Shown here piece after piece: positions 53,001-60,415 of a DNA stretch of 61,205 nucleotides. Below the pieces are notes generated by a model. That model saw only the letters and a program-made list of their open reading frames with translations, did not search any database and was not told where the DNA came from. A program made the position numbers and the translations under genes. How positions within the stretch are numbered: the stretch's first letter is position 1; each line of letters opens with the position of its first letter. Source of the stretch: an uncultured Eubacteriales bacterium (GTDB lineage Bacteria > Bacillota > Clostridia > Lachnospirales > Lachnospiraceae); assembly GCA_900539455.1 (NCBI GenBank), contig UQCD01000014.1, positions 1 through 61,205 of the forward strand, in the 5' to 3' direction.

Positions 53001-53251
53001 TCTGGCTTTTCCTTTAAAATAATCTTTTCAAGAACCTTTGCTGTAAGTGGCTCAATGTATACCTTATCAGCAATATCCTTATCTGTCATAATAGTAGCAG
53101 GATTTGAATTAACCAAAACTACTTCTATGCCCTCTTCCTTTAATGAACGACAAGCCTGTGTTCCTGCATAATCGAACTCGGCTGCCTGTCCAATTACTAT
53201 AGGACCAGAACCAATAACTAAAACTTTCTTTATACTATTATCCTTTGGCAT
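50027..53251 (-). CDS. carB: Carbamoyl-phosphate synthase, large subunit
   Basis: 1074 residues, full length. Two duplicated ATP-grasp halves (about 1-400 and 550-935), each with a [10 protein letters not shown] or [10 protein letters not shown]-like loop and [20 protein letters not shown] / [15 protein letters not shown], and an MGS-like allosteric domain at the C-terminus ([20 protein letters not shown]). It makes carbamoyl phosphate for pyrimidine and arginine synthesis. The start is 2 bases after the carA stop, with GGAGG ahead. The inverted repeat at 49892-50000 follows its end. Confidence 0.98.
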   Translation of the reverse strand: [1074 protein letters not shown]

Positions 53252-53252
53252 C

Positions 53253-54329
53253 TTAATTCCTCCTGCTTTCCATCATTGTAATAAATTCATTGAATAACAA
53301 GCTTGAATCCTGTGGTCCAGGGCAAGCCTCTGGATGGAACTGAACTGTAAATACTGGTTTATTCTTATATCTTAAACCTTCGACTGTCTTGTCATTTACA
53401 TTTATAAATCCAACCTCTGCAACATTTTCATCTATTGTATTTTCGTCTACAACATATCCATGATTTTGTGACGAAATATAAACTCTGCCAGATTTTAAAT
53501 CCTTTACAGGGTGGTTTCCACCACGATGTCCATATTTCATCTTATGTGTATCCGCACCTGTAGCAAGTGCCATCAACTGATGTCCTAAACAAATGGCAAA
53601 CACAGGTATATTTGAATTATATAATTCTTTGATTTCTTCTATAATCTCTGTACATTCCTTTGGATCTCCAGGTCCATTTGACAACATAATACCATCTGGA
53701 TTGCTTTCGATAATTGTCTTTGCACTCGTCTGCGCTGGGTATATTGTAACCTCACAATCTCTATTATGAAGTGATTTTGCTATATTATTTTTTGCACCAA
53801 AGTCCATTAATGCAACCTTATACTTTCCACCTTCAAGCTTTGATACCTTATCACAGGTAACCTTCTTTACAACTCCTGTTGGTGAATACTTTTTCAACTC
53901 ACTTATTACTTCATCTAAAACAAAGTTTTCATTTGTTGTAATCATACCGTTCATTGTACCCTTTTCTCTAAGGATTTTTGTGAGCGCACGAGTATCAATA
54001 CCTTCAATACCTGGGATGTCATTTTTGACTAAGAAATCCTGAATAGTTCCTTCTGATCTGAAATTGCTTGGCATTCTAGATAATTCACGAACAATATATC
54101 CATCTGGCCATGGCTTTAAAGACTCCATATCTTCATAACAAATACCATAATTACCTATCAACGGATATGTCATAACAACTGCCTGTCCAGCATATGATGG
54201 GTCAGTTAATACCTCCAAATATCCTGTCATTGAAGTGTTAAACACTATTTCGCTGATAATTTCCTTTGTTGATCCTATGGACTTTCCCTCGAAAATGTGT
54301 CCATCTTCCAGTATTAGAAATGCTTTCAT
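53253..54329 (-). CDS. carA: Carbamoyl-phosphate synthase, small (glutamine amidotransferase) subunit
   Basis: 358 residues from the ATG at 54329 with AAGGAG six bases upstream; an upstream frame lacks a ribosome site. The N-terminal small-subunit domain (FLILEDGHIFEGKSIG, GNYGIC) is followed by a class I glutamine amidotransferase with the active Cys in FAICLGHQLM near 248 and His-Glu in QFHPEACPGPQD near 332. It feeds ammonia to CarB. There is no argR or pyrR gene nearby, and no PyrR RNA hairpin in the leader that I can see. Confidence 0.97.
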   Translation of the reverse strand: MKAFLILEDGHIFEGKSIGSTKEIISEIVFNTSMTGYLEVLTDPSYAGQAVVMTYPLIGNYGICYEDMESLKPWPDGYIVRELSRMPSNFRSEGTIQDFLVKNDIPGIEGIDTRALTKILREKGTMNGMITTNENFVLDEVISELKKYSPTGVVKKVTCDKVSKLEGGKYKVALMDFGAKNNIAKSLHNRDCEVTIYPAQTSAKTIIESNPDGIMLSNGPGDPKECTEIIEEIKELYNSNIPVFAICLGHQLMALATGADTHKMKYGHRGGNHPVKDLKSGRVYISSQNHGYVVDENTIDENVAEVGFINVNDKTVEGLRYKNKPVFTVQFHPEACPGPQDSSLLFNEFITMMESRRN

Positions 54330-54458
54330 ATATTTCTCCTTCTGCCAGATGCGGCGTTGTAATTGTATCTGTAGCAAAAACTGTTAAAAATGCCCATTTT
54401 ACTGGACTTTTTCAACTTTAGTCTGCTTTGCTTCCCTATTTATGCTCAAATTGAAAAA

Positions 54459-54487
54459 ATTATACCTTATGGCGTTACTTTTTTCAA
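54459..54487 (-). promoter_or_regulatory. Sigma-A promoter of carAB
   Basis: Minus strand: TTGAAA (54482-54487), 17-base spacer, perfect TATAAT (54459-54464). It leaves a leader of about 120 bases before carA. No terminator or pyrimidine attenuator was found in the leader. Confidence 0.8.
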
Positions 54488-54526
54488 CTACTTTTTAACA
54501 TAATTTTTATTTTTCATAAATACCCT

Positions 54527-55699
54527 TTAGTAAAATACATGATGTCCAATATATGTACCCTGAACGATATTATTAATTGTTCTAAAGAAAAGCCAGTCAC
54601 CTGACCTTACACCATTTTCCAGCACTTCTCTGGCTGCATCTATACAGGATTGCTGCATATCATCCTTTGCTAAGGCAATAGCATACAAGCCCATACCATA
54701 TGGTGTAAACTGATTTGGCTGTGAAATAACCTCTTCAACTGTATTTGGAAATCTTGTACTTTCTACTCTATTCATAACAACCGTGGCCACAGCCACCTGA
54801 CCCTCGTAAGGCTCTCCTCTTGCCTCACAGTAAATAATAGCAGCAAGTCTTCTTAAATCACCGTCTGCCTGTGCATACGGAACCTTTTCCTCGGTTTCTC
54901 CTGCTGCCTCCATAGACTCTTTTCTTGCTAATTCTGCCAATCGTTTTTCTTCTTCCTTTTTTAGCTCCTCAATGGAATTTCTCTTTGCCTCCATTTCCTC
55001 CACCATAGCTGCTGCCACAGCTTCTGCTTCATCGATTTGAGCCTGATGATTACTAATATTTGCAGACGCTTCTGCCATTAAGGCTTCAAGCTCTGCCTTT
55101 TGCTTATTCTGCTCTGCCTTTAAGCTGTTTAATTCCTCAAGGCTTGCTGACAGCTCGTCCTTCATACTGTTAAGTTCGCTCATTGATGCCTGTAAATCCT
55201 CAAGCTCACTTCTGTCATATTCAACAATATCATTATAATAAGCTATTTGATTAATCAGCTCCTCAAAGCTTGCTGCACTTAGAATACTTTCTATAAAATT
55301 AGTAGAATTGCTTTCATATAAGAACTGTATTCTAAGGCTCATTAAATCATACTGCTCCTCTATCTGTTTTTCAGTAGAAGATATTTTTTCGTCTATTCCG
55401 TCTAATTTTTCACTTTTACTGCTGATTTGTGTATCTAAATCCTCAATAACTGATAAAATGCAGGTATAACTTTCATTTAACTTTACAACATATTCAGCAA
55501 GATTTTCCTTGCTGTTTTCAAGCTCTGAAAGTTTGTTTTGTATTTCATCATATTTTGACTGATTTTCATTAATTTCATTTTCTATTTGTGAAATACTTTC
55601 ATTTATATCTCCCTTTGCAGGCACACCATTTATATTAAGTAGTATTATAGCAGCCAATGCAAAAGCAGCCATTGTACATATAAAAATATTTTTCTTCAT
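54527..55699 (-). CDS. Secreted cell wall hydrolase: coiled coil + SleB-type domain
   Basis: 390 residues from the ATG at 55699 (AGAGG just upstream). An N-terminal hydrophobic signal segment (about 1-30) leads to a long coiled coil (about 35-255; many Glu/Leu/Lys heptads, as in CwlO/PcsB proteins). A C-terminal Hydrolase_2 (SleB) domain follows from about 270: LAAIIYCEARGEPYEGQVAVATVVMNRV, with the catalytic Glu, and YGMGLYAIALAKDD. SleB-type enzymes are lytic transglycosylases acting on peptidoglycan or spore cortex. It is divergent from the SleC-like gene. Confidence 0.9.
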   Translation of the reverse strand: MKKNIFICTMAAFALAAIILLNINGVPAKGDINESISQIENEINENQSKYDEIQNKLSELENSKENLAEYVVKLNESYTCILSVIEDLDTQISSKSEKLDGIDEKISSTEKQIEEQYDLMSLRIQFLYESNSTNFIESILSAASFEELINQIAYYNDIVEYDRSELEDLQASMSELNSMKDELSASLEELNSLKAEQNKQKAELEALMAEASANISNHQAQIDEAEAVAAAMVEEMEAKRNSIEELKKEEEKRLAELARKESMEAAGETEEKVPYAQADGDLRRLAAIIYCEARGEPYEGQVAVATVVMNRVESTRFPNTVEEVISQPNQFTPYGMGLYAIALAKDDMQQSCIDAAREVLENGVRSGDWLFFRTINNIVQGTYIGHHVFY

Positions 55700-55875
55700 A
55701 AGCACCTCTGTACCTTGTATCTGATATATTATCTGTAATAAATATTAAAACGATTTGAGTAATATTTTACCATACATCAATAAAGTTTTCTACCACACAT
55801 TTAAAATATAAAAATATATCTTTAACATTTTTTACATTACAAAATATACTAATAAAAAAGTCCTCAGAGGTATCT

Positions 55876-57141
55876 ATGCTAATTAAAGCAATGGAAAATC
55901 AACAATCTGATTTAATTGATACTGGATACTTAAGAATTAATATCACTAATGAACAAAACATTCCGATTCAAAATGCAGCTATAAACCTGTCTTTTACAGG
56001 TAATCCCTCCTTTACCATAGCGCAAATTACCTCTAACTCCTCTGGAAATACTGAAAATATTTCTCTTGATGCCCCTCCTGTGGAGCTAAGTCTTAATGAA
56101 GCAAATTCTATTCAGCCTTATTCTGAATATACAGCCTATATTACTGCGGAGGGCTACGAGCCAATAGATATTTCCGGTATTGAAATTTTTTCTGGCGAAA
56201 ATGCTATTCTGCCTGTTACCATGAAACCACTAAGAGCCTCAGAATATCCACCTGACATAGTTATTCCTGCCCACACTCTTTTTGGCTATTATCCTCCAAA
56301 AATTGCTGAAGCCGAAATAAAGCCTATTAACGAATCCGGTGAAATTGTTCTTAGCCGTGTAGTTGTTCCTGAAACTATTATTGTTCACGATGGAACACCC
56401 TCTGACTCTACTGCAACTGATTATTATGTCCGTTATACAGATTATATTAAAAATGTAGCCAGCAGTGAAATTTATTCTACCTGGCCTGAATCTACCATTG
56501 TAGCCAATATATTAGCTATTATGTCCTTTACCCTGAATCGTGTTTATACTGAATGGTACAGAAATAAAGGCTATGACTTTACTATTACCTCCTCTACTGC
56601 CTATGACCACAAATGGATTAACGGCAGAAATGTTTTTGAAAATATATCACAGCTGGTAGATGAAATATTTGACCAGTATTTAGCAAGACCAAATGTACGC
56701 CAGCCAATTCTTACCCAATATTGTGACGGCAAGCGTGTTACCTGTCCTAACTGGATGAGCCAGTGGGGTTCAAAATATTTAGGTGATATTGGTTACTCTC
56801 CAATAGAGATTATCAGAAATTACTATGGGGAAAATATGTACATTAGCTCAGCAGAGCAAATATCTGGTATTCCTTCTTCGTGGCCCGGCTATGATTTAAC
56901 CATAGGCTCCTCTGGAGCTAAGGTTATGCAGCTTCAGGAACAGTTAAATGCTATTGCAAATGTTTATACTGCTATTCCAACTATTATTGTAGACGGAATA
57001 TATGGAAATAACACCCGTGAGGCTGTAAAAGAATTCCAAAGTATATTCGGGCTTCCTGTAACCGGTGTTGTTGACTTTAGAACCTGGTATAAAATATCCA
57101 ACATTTATGTAGGTATAACAAGAATCGGTGAATTGAACTAA
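55876..57141 (+). CDS. SleC-like protein (SpoIID-like core + peptidoglycan-binding domain)
   Basis: 421 residues from the ATG at 55876 (AGAGG five bases before). No signal peptide. Residues about 15-115 look like an immunoglobulin/carboxypeptidase-regulatory type domain (GYLRINITNEQNIPIQNA). The middle has a SpoIID/LytB-like stretch (TDYIKNVASSEIYSTWPEST...AIMSFTLNRVYTEW). The C-terminus is a PG_binding_1 domain (GYDLTIGSSGAKVMQLQEQL...VDGIYGNNTREAVKEFQ). This order and length match clostridial SleC spore-cortex enzymes, which are made as zymogens. The germination role is inferred; csp protease genes are not seen. Confidence 0.7.
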   Translation: MLIKAMENQQSDLIDTGYLRINITNEQNIPIQNAAINLSFTGNPSFTIAQITSNSSGNTENISLDAPPVELSLNEANSIQPYSEYTAYITAEGYEPIDISGIEIFSGENAILPVTMKPLRASEYPPDIVIPAHTLFGYYPPKIAEAEIKPINESGEIVLSRVVVPETIIVHDGTPSDSTATDYYVRYTDYIKNVASSEIYSTWPESTIVANILAIMSFTLNRVYTEWYRNKGYDFTITSSTAYDHKWINGRNVFENISQLVDEIFDQYLARPNVRQPILTQYCDGKRVTCPNWMSQWGSKYLGDIGYSPIEIIRNYYGENMYISSAEQISGIPSSWPGYDLTIGSSGAKVMQLQEQLNAIANVYTAIPTIIVDGIYGNNTREAVKEFQSIFGLPVTGVVDFRTWYKISNIYVGITRIGELN

Positions 57142-57202
57142 AATTATTTTCAAATTGTCACAATTAAAATGTGTCGAATATTTGGCAGCTCTGACATTAT
57201 TC

Positions 57203-57231
57203 TTGACACATATATATTTATTTGATACTCT
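57203..57231 (+). promoter_or_regulatory. Probable promoter of the DUF4234 gene
   Basis: Perfect TTGACA (57203-57208), 17-base spacer, weak TACTCT (57226-57231). The start is about 35 bases further down. Confidence 0.5.
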
Positions 57232-57265
57232 ATTGATATATCAAAATAAAAAGGAGACTAAAGTT

Positions 57266-57781
57266 ATGATATGTAGAAATTGTGGATTTCAATGCGATGA
57301 TTATGCGCAGACATGTCCAAAGTGTGGTAGCCCTGTAGGAAATCAGGGAGGTTTTGCTAACCTTGATCAGCAATTCAATAATATTAATAACAATTTTAAT
57401 CAGCAGTTTGGTTCAAATGGTTTTAAGGCACCAATTAAACAGAAAAGCATTGTTACTTGTATTATTTTATCAATCATTACTTGTGGTATTTATGGTATTA
57501 TTTGGTTTATTAACATCGTTGATGACCTTAATACAGCATCAGGAGATGTCAACGGACAGTCAGGTGTTGTTGTATTTATTCTTACACTTATTACTTGTAA
57601 CATTTATGGTCTTTTCTGGGCCTATAAGGCAGGTGAAAAGGTTAGCATTATTCGTCAGAGAAATGGTCTTTCATCAGATTCAAACAATGGTATCTTATAC
57701 TTAATACTTAACCTCTTCGGTTTAAGTATTGTTACATATGCTCTTGTTCAGACAGAACTCAATAATGTAGCATCTAACTAA
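57266..57781 (+). CDS. Zinc-ribbon and DUF4234 membrane protein
   Basis: 171 residues from the ATG at 57266, with AAGGAG nine bases ahead; a longer frame has no ribosome site. The N-terminus is a zinc ribbon (CRNCGFQCDDYAQTCPKCGS), then an Asn/Gln/Phe-rich linker, then DUF4234 with membrane helices: SIVTCIILSIITCGIYGIIW near 70 and a second similar unit (VFILTLITCNIYGLFWAY) near 110, so an internal duplication. The function is unknown; such proteins are common in Firmicutes and often have a regulatory feel. Confidence 0.85.
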   Translation: MICRNCGFQCDDYAQTCPKCGSPVGNQGGFANLDQQFNNINNNFNQQFGSNGFKAPIKQKSIVTCIILSIITCGIYGIIWFINIVDDLNTASGDVNGQSGVVVFILTLITCNIYGLFWAYKAGEKVSIIRQRNGLSSDSNNGILYLILNLFGLSIVTYALVQTELNNVASN

Positions 57782-57806
57782 TAAGTACATAGTATAAAAC
57801 ATAAAA

Positions 57807-57836
57807 ATAATAGGCTGCCTATTGGTAGCCTATTAT
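57807..57836 (+). terminator. Terminator after the DUF4234 gene
   Basis: 10-base-pair stem ATAATAGGCT (57807-57816) with AGCCTATTAT (57827-57836), 10-base loop, AT-rich tail; 26 bases past the stop. Confidence 0.65.
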
Positions 57837-57905
57837 ATTGTATAAATTTAATACCTTTTAGTTTCGTTTAATTCAAATTTCAGTTTATATGTGTGAGAGG
57901 AATCT

Positions 57906-58304
57906 ATGAAAAAAAGACTATTATTCAAAATTATATCCTTCCTATTCATCATAGGAATTTCCGTTTACTTTTTATATAAATGTCCATTTGATTTTTTGTT
58001 TGGTGTATCCTGTCCCGGCTGTGGTATGACACGCTCACTTATCTGCCTTTTACATTTTGATTTTTCCGGAGCTTTTTATTATCATCCACTCTTTCCTTTA
58101 GGGGTACTACTTTCAATATTCTTCTTTTTGGACTATTTCAATATATACAAAATGAATTATAAACCAAAAAATATCATCTTAACCATTATTGGAATAATAT
58201 TTATTATTACATACATTATACGAATAATTACAAAATCACCAGTGTTAGAGTTTGATTTTACAAAATCAATTATATACAAGCTTTTTTCAGCTGTTTTTAA
58301 TTAA
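57906..58304 (+). CDS. DUF2752 family membrane protein
   Basis: 132 residues with three to four membrane helices. The family motif CPGCGMTRSLICLLHFDFSGAF near residue 40, with two Cys, and the YYHPLFPLGV segment are clear. The start has AGAGG with 5-base spacing. Its function is unknown. It is a short gene, transcribed on the plus strand after the DUF4234 gene but behind its terminator. The gap 58305-58415 holds only a palindrome at the ABC gene end. Confidence 0.85.
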   Translation: MKKRLLFKIISFLFIIGISVYFLYKCPFDFLFGVSCPGCGMTRSLICLLHFDFSGAFYYHPLFPLGVLLSIFFFLDYFNIYKMNYKPKNIILTIIGIIFIITYIIRIITKSPVLEFDFTKSIIYKLFSAVFN

Positions 58305-58391
58305 CTATGGGCTTATGCTTTTGTGTAAGAAATCATTTTATGAAATCAAGCTTTAAAACTGCTTTAAAATTCTATTTATTATCAATTATAT

Positions 58392-58424
58392 AATTACTAA
58401 TAAACTCTCTATTTATTAGTAATT
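58392..58424. repeat. Perfect palindrome overlapping the ABC exporter stop codon
   Basis: 13-base arms (58392-58404 and 58412-58424) with a 7-base loop, covering the last codons and stop (58416-58418) of the ABC exporter gene. There is no U-run after it on the minus strand. It may be a terminator without the usual tail, or an RNA end-protection hairpin. Confidence 0.6.
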
Positions 58425-60155
58425 GTATAAATTATAATAAATGCCCTTTTTAGCAAGTAATTGCTCGTGTGTTCCTTCCTCTTTTATTCCGTCCTCGGCT
58501 AAAACCAATATCTTTTCTGCATTTTTTATAGTTGTAAGTCTATGTGCTATAACAAATGTAGTTCTATTCTTTGCAAGCTTTTCCAAGGAATCCTGTACTA
58601 CCTTTTCACTTTCATTATCAAGGGCTGAGGTCGCTTCATCAAAGATTAATATTGGTGGATTTTTTAAGAACACTCTTGCTATAGATAATCTTTGTTTCTG
58701 ACCACCTGACAGTTTTACACCTCTTTGTCCAATATAAGTATCATAGCCATCTGGCAGGCTCATTATAAATTCATGTGCATTAGCTGCTTTGGCAGCCTCC
58801 ACTACTTCTTTTCTTGAAGCAGCTGGTCTTCCATATAAAATATTTTCATAAATTGTTCCTGTAAACAAATATACATCCTGCTGAACAATTCCAATATTAT
58901 CTCTTAAATTTTTAAGCTTAATATCCTTAACGCACATACCGTCAATTAAAACCTCTCCGTCTGTTACATCATAAAATCTAGGTATTAAGCTGCAAAGGGT
59001 TGTCTTTCCTGCGCCGGAAAAGCCTACTAAGGCAACATATTCACCAGCATTTACAGACAGATTTACATCCTTTAAGACCATTTCCTTTGATTCCTCATAT
59101 TTAAAGGATACATTTTTAAATTGTACGCTGCCTTTAAAAGTTTCAGGTGCATATACAGCATTTTCATCTGAAATATCCGGCATAATAGCCATAATTTCAA
59201 TAAATCTTTCGTAGCCTGAAATACCATTTTGGAACTGTTCAGTAAAATTTATAAGCTTATTTACCGGCTCGATAAAATTGCTTACATATAATGTAAATGC
59301 TAATAAATCGGCTATAGTAATTTCATTTTTTGTAATAGCAGCTGCTCCTGCTGTAACAACTACAACTGTTATCATATTAATAAGCACCGACAAACCTGAG
59401 TTATAAGTTGCCATATATCTGTAGCTATTTCTCTTTCCCTTTAAGAAATTCCTGTTGCCCTCGTCAAATTTTTCCTCCTCTATTGCTTCATTAGCAAAGG
59501 ATTTAACAACCCTGATTCCAGAAAGATTGTCCTCAATCTGAGCATTAATGTCAGCCAGCTTTGCTCTGTTGTTTTTAAATGCCTTTTTCATTTTTTTATT
59601 TAATATAAAGGCATAAACAGCCATTATTGGGATAGTACAAAGTGCAATAAGGGCAAGCTTAACATTAATAAAGGATAATATAATAAAGGAGCCAATAATT
59701 TTAATTATTGATATAACTATATCCTCTGGACCATGATGAAACAGCTCTGTAATGTCAAATAAGTCACTTGTAATTCTTGACATAAGCTGTCCAACCTTTT
59801 CGTTGTCATAGAATGAAAAGGACAGTTTTTGATAATGTGAGAAAATTTCCTTTCTCATATTAAATTCCATTTTTGCACCCATCATATGTCCATAATAGGT
59901 AATAAAAAAATTGCTAAAGCCTGCAAGCAAAATCAAAATGACCATTATAACAGCAAGCTTTGTAATTGTATCTAAGGCTTCGGTCTTTGGCTCATATACA
60001 ACCACTCCGGTAATATATCTGACAATAATAGGCAATGCCAGTGTTACAACTGCTGATAAAAAAGCAAAAAACATATCTGCTAAAAAAACACCTATATATG
60101 GCTTATAATATGAAAAAAACTTTTTCCATTTGTTGTTTAACAATTCTTGATTCAT
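58416..60155 (-). CDS. ABC exporter, fused membrane and ATPase domains
   Basis: 579 residues. Type 1 exporter: six membrane helices (to about 310), then the ATPase with Walker A GFSGAGKTT near 370, LSGGQKQRLSIARV near 475, Walker B ILIFDEATSALD, and the His switch. It is a half-transporter working as a homodimer or with a partner not seen here. The substrate is unknown; lipid or drug export is usual. It is monocistronic, with its own promoter. Confidence 0.95.
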   Translation of the reverse strand: MNQELLNNKWKKFFSYYKPYIGVFLADMFFAFLSAVVTLALPIIVRYITGVVVYEPKTEALDTITKLAVIMVILILLAGFSNFFITYYGHMMGAKMEFNMRKEIFSHYQKLSFSFYDNEKVGQLMSRITSDLFDITELFHHGPEDIVISIIKIIGSFIILSFINVKLALIALCTIPIMAVYAFILNKKMKKAFKNNRAKLADINAQIEDNLSGIRVVKSFANEAIEEEKFDEGNRNFLKGKRNSYRYMATYNSGLSVLINMITVVVVTAGAAAITKNEITIADLLAFTLYVSNFIEPVNKLINFTEQFQNGISGYERFIEIMAIMPDISDENAVYAPETFKGSVQFKNVSFKYEESKEMVLKDVNLSVNAGEYVALVGFSGAGKTTLCSLIPRFYDVTDGEVLIDGMCVKDIKLKNLRDNIGIVQQDVYLFTGTIYENILYGRPAASRKEVVEAAKAANAHEFIMSLPDGYDTYIGQRGVKLSGGQKQRLSIARVFLKNPPILIFDEATSALDNESEKVVQDSLEKLAKNRTTFVIAHRLTTIKNAEKILVLAEDGIKEEGTHEQLLAKKGIYYNLYNY

Positions 60156-60187
60156 ATTTTTTCTCTTTTCTATTTTATTTTCACACT

Positions 60188-60216
60188 AGCATACCCTCAA
60201 ACCTTATGTTTGTCAA
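60188..60216 (-). promoter_or_regulatory. Promoter of the ABC exporter gene
   Basis: Minus strand: perfect TTGACA (60211-60216), 17-base spacer, TATGCT (60188-60193). Another TTGACA lies 18 bases further up. The rest of the gap to 60315 shows nothing else. Confidence 0.7.
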
Positions 60217-60315
60217 CTTAAGCCTGTCAATAAAGTCTGTTATTAATTTCTGTATTCTGCATATGGAAATACTTACTTTTATCTGAAAACAGCTTTGAAA
60301 ATTAGTCTGAAAAAC

Positions 60316-60353
60316 AAAAAGGACACAGCTACTATTAATTCACTGTGTCCTTT
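60316..60353 (-). terminator. Terminator downstream of dnaJ
   Basis: Stem AAAGGACACAG with CTGTGTCCTTT (11 base pairs), 14-base loop, A-rich 5' side and U-run on the minus strand, about 62 bases past the dnaJ stop. Confidence 0.85.
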
Positions 60354-60415
60354 AGTTTATTTTTAGTTACTATGTTTTAACAAATCATAAACATTACAAG
60401 CTTGTAATGATTATC

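Noticed and set aside
54340..54450. PyrR-type attenuator in the carA leader, prompted by an AGTCCAG segment
   Set aside because: The required GAGG part of the loop and the antiterminator/terminator pair are missing.
55780..55870. Sporulation sigma promoter ahead of the SleC-like gene
   Set aside because: Only fragments like ATACTA are present, with no matching -35 at the correct spacing.
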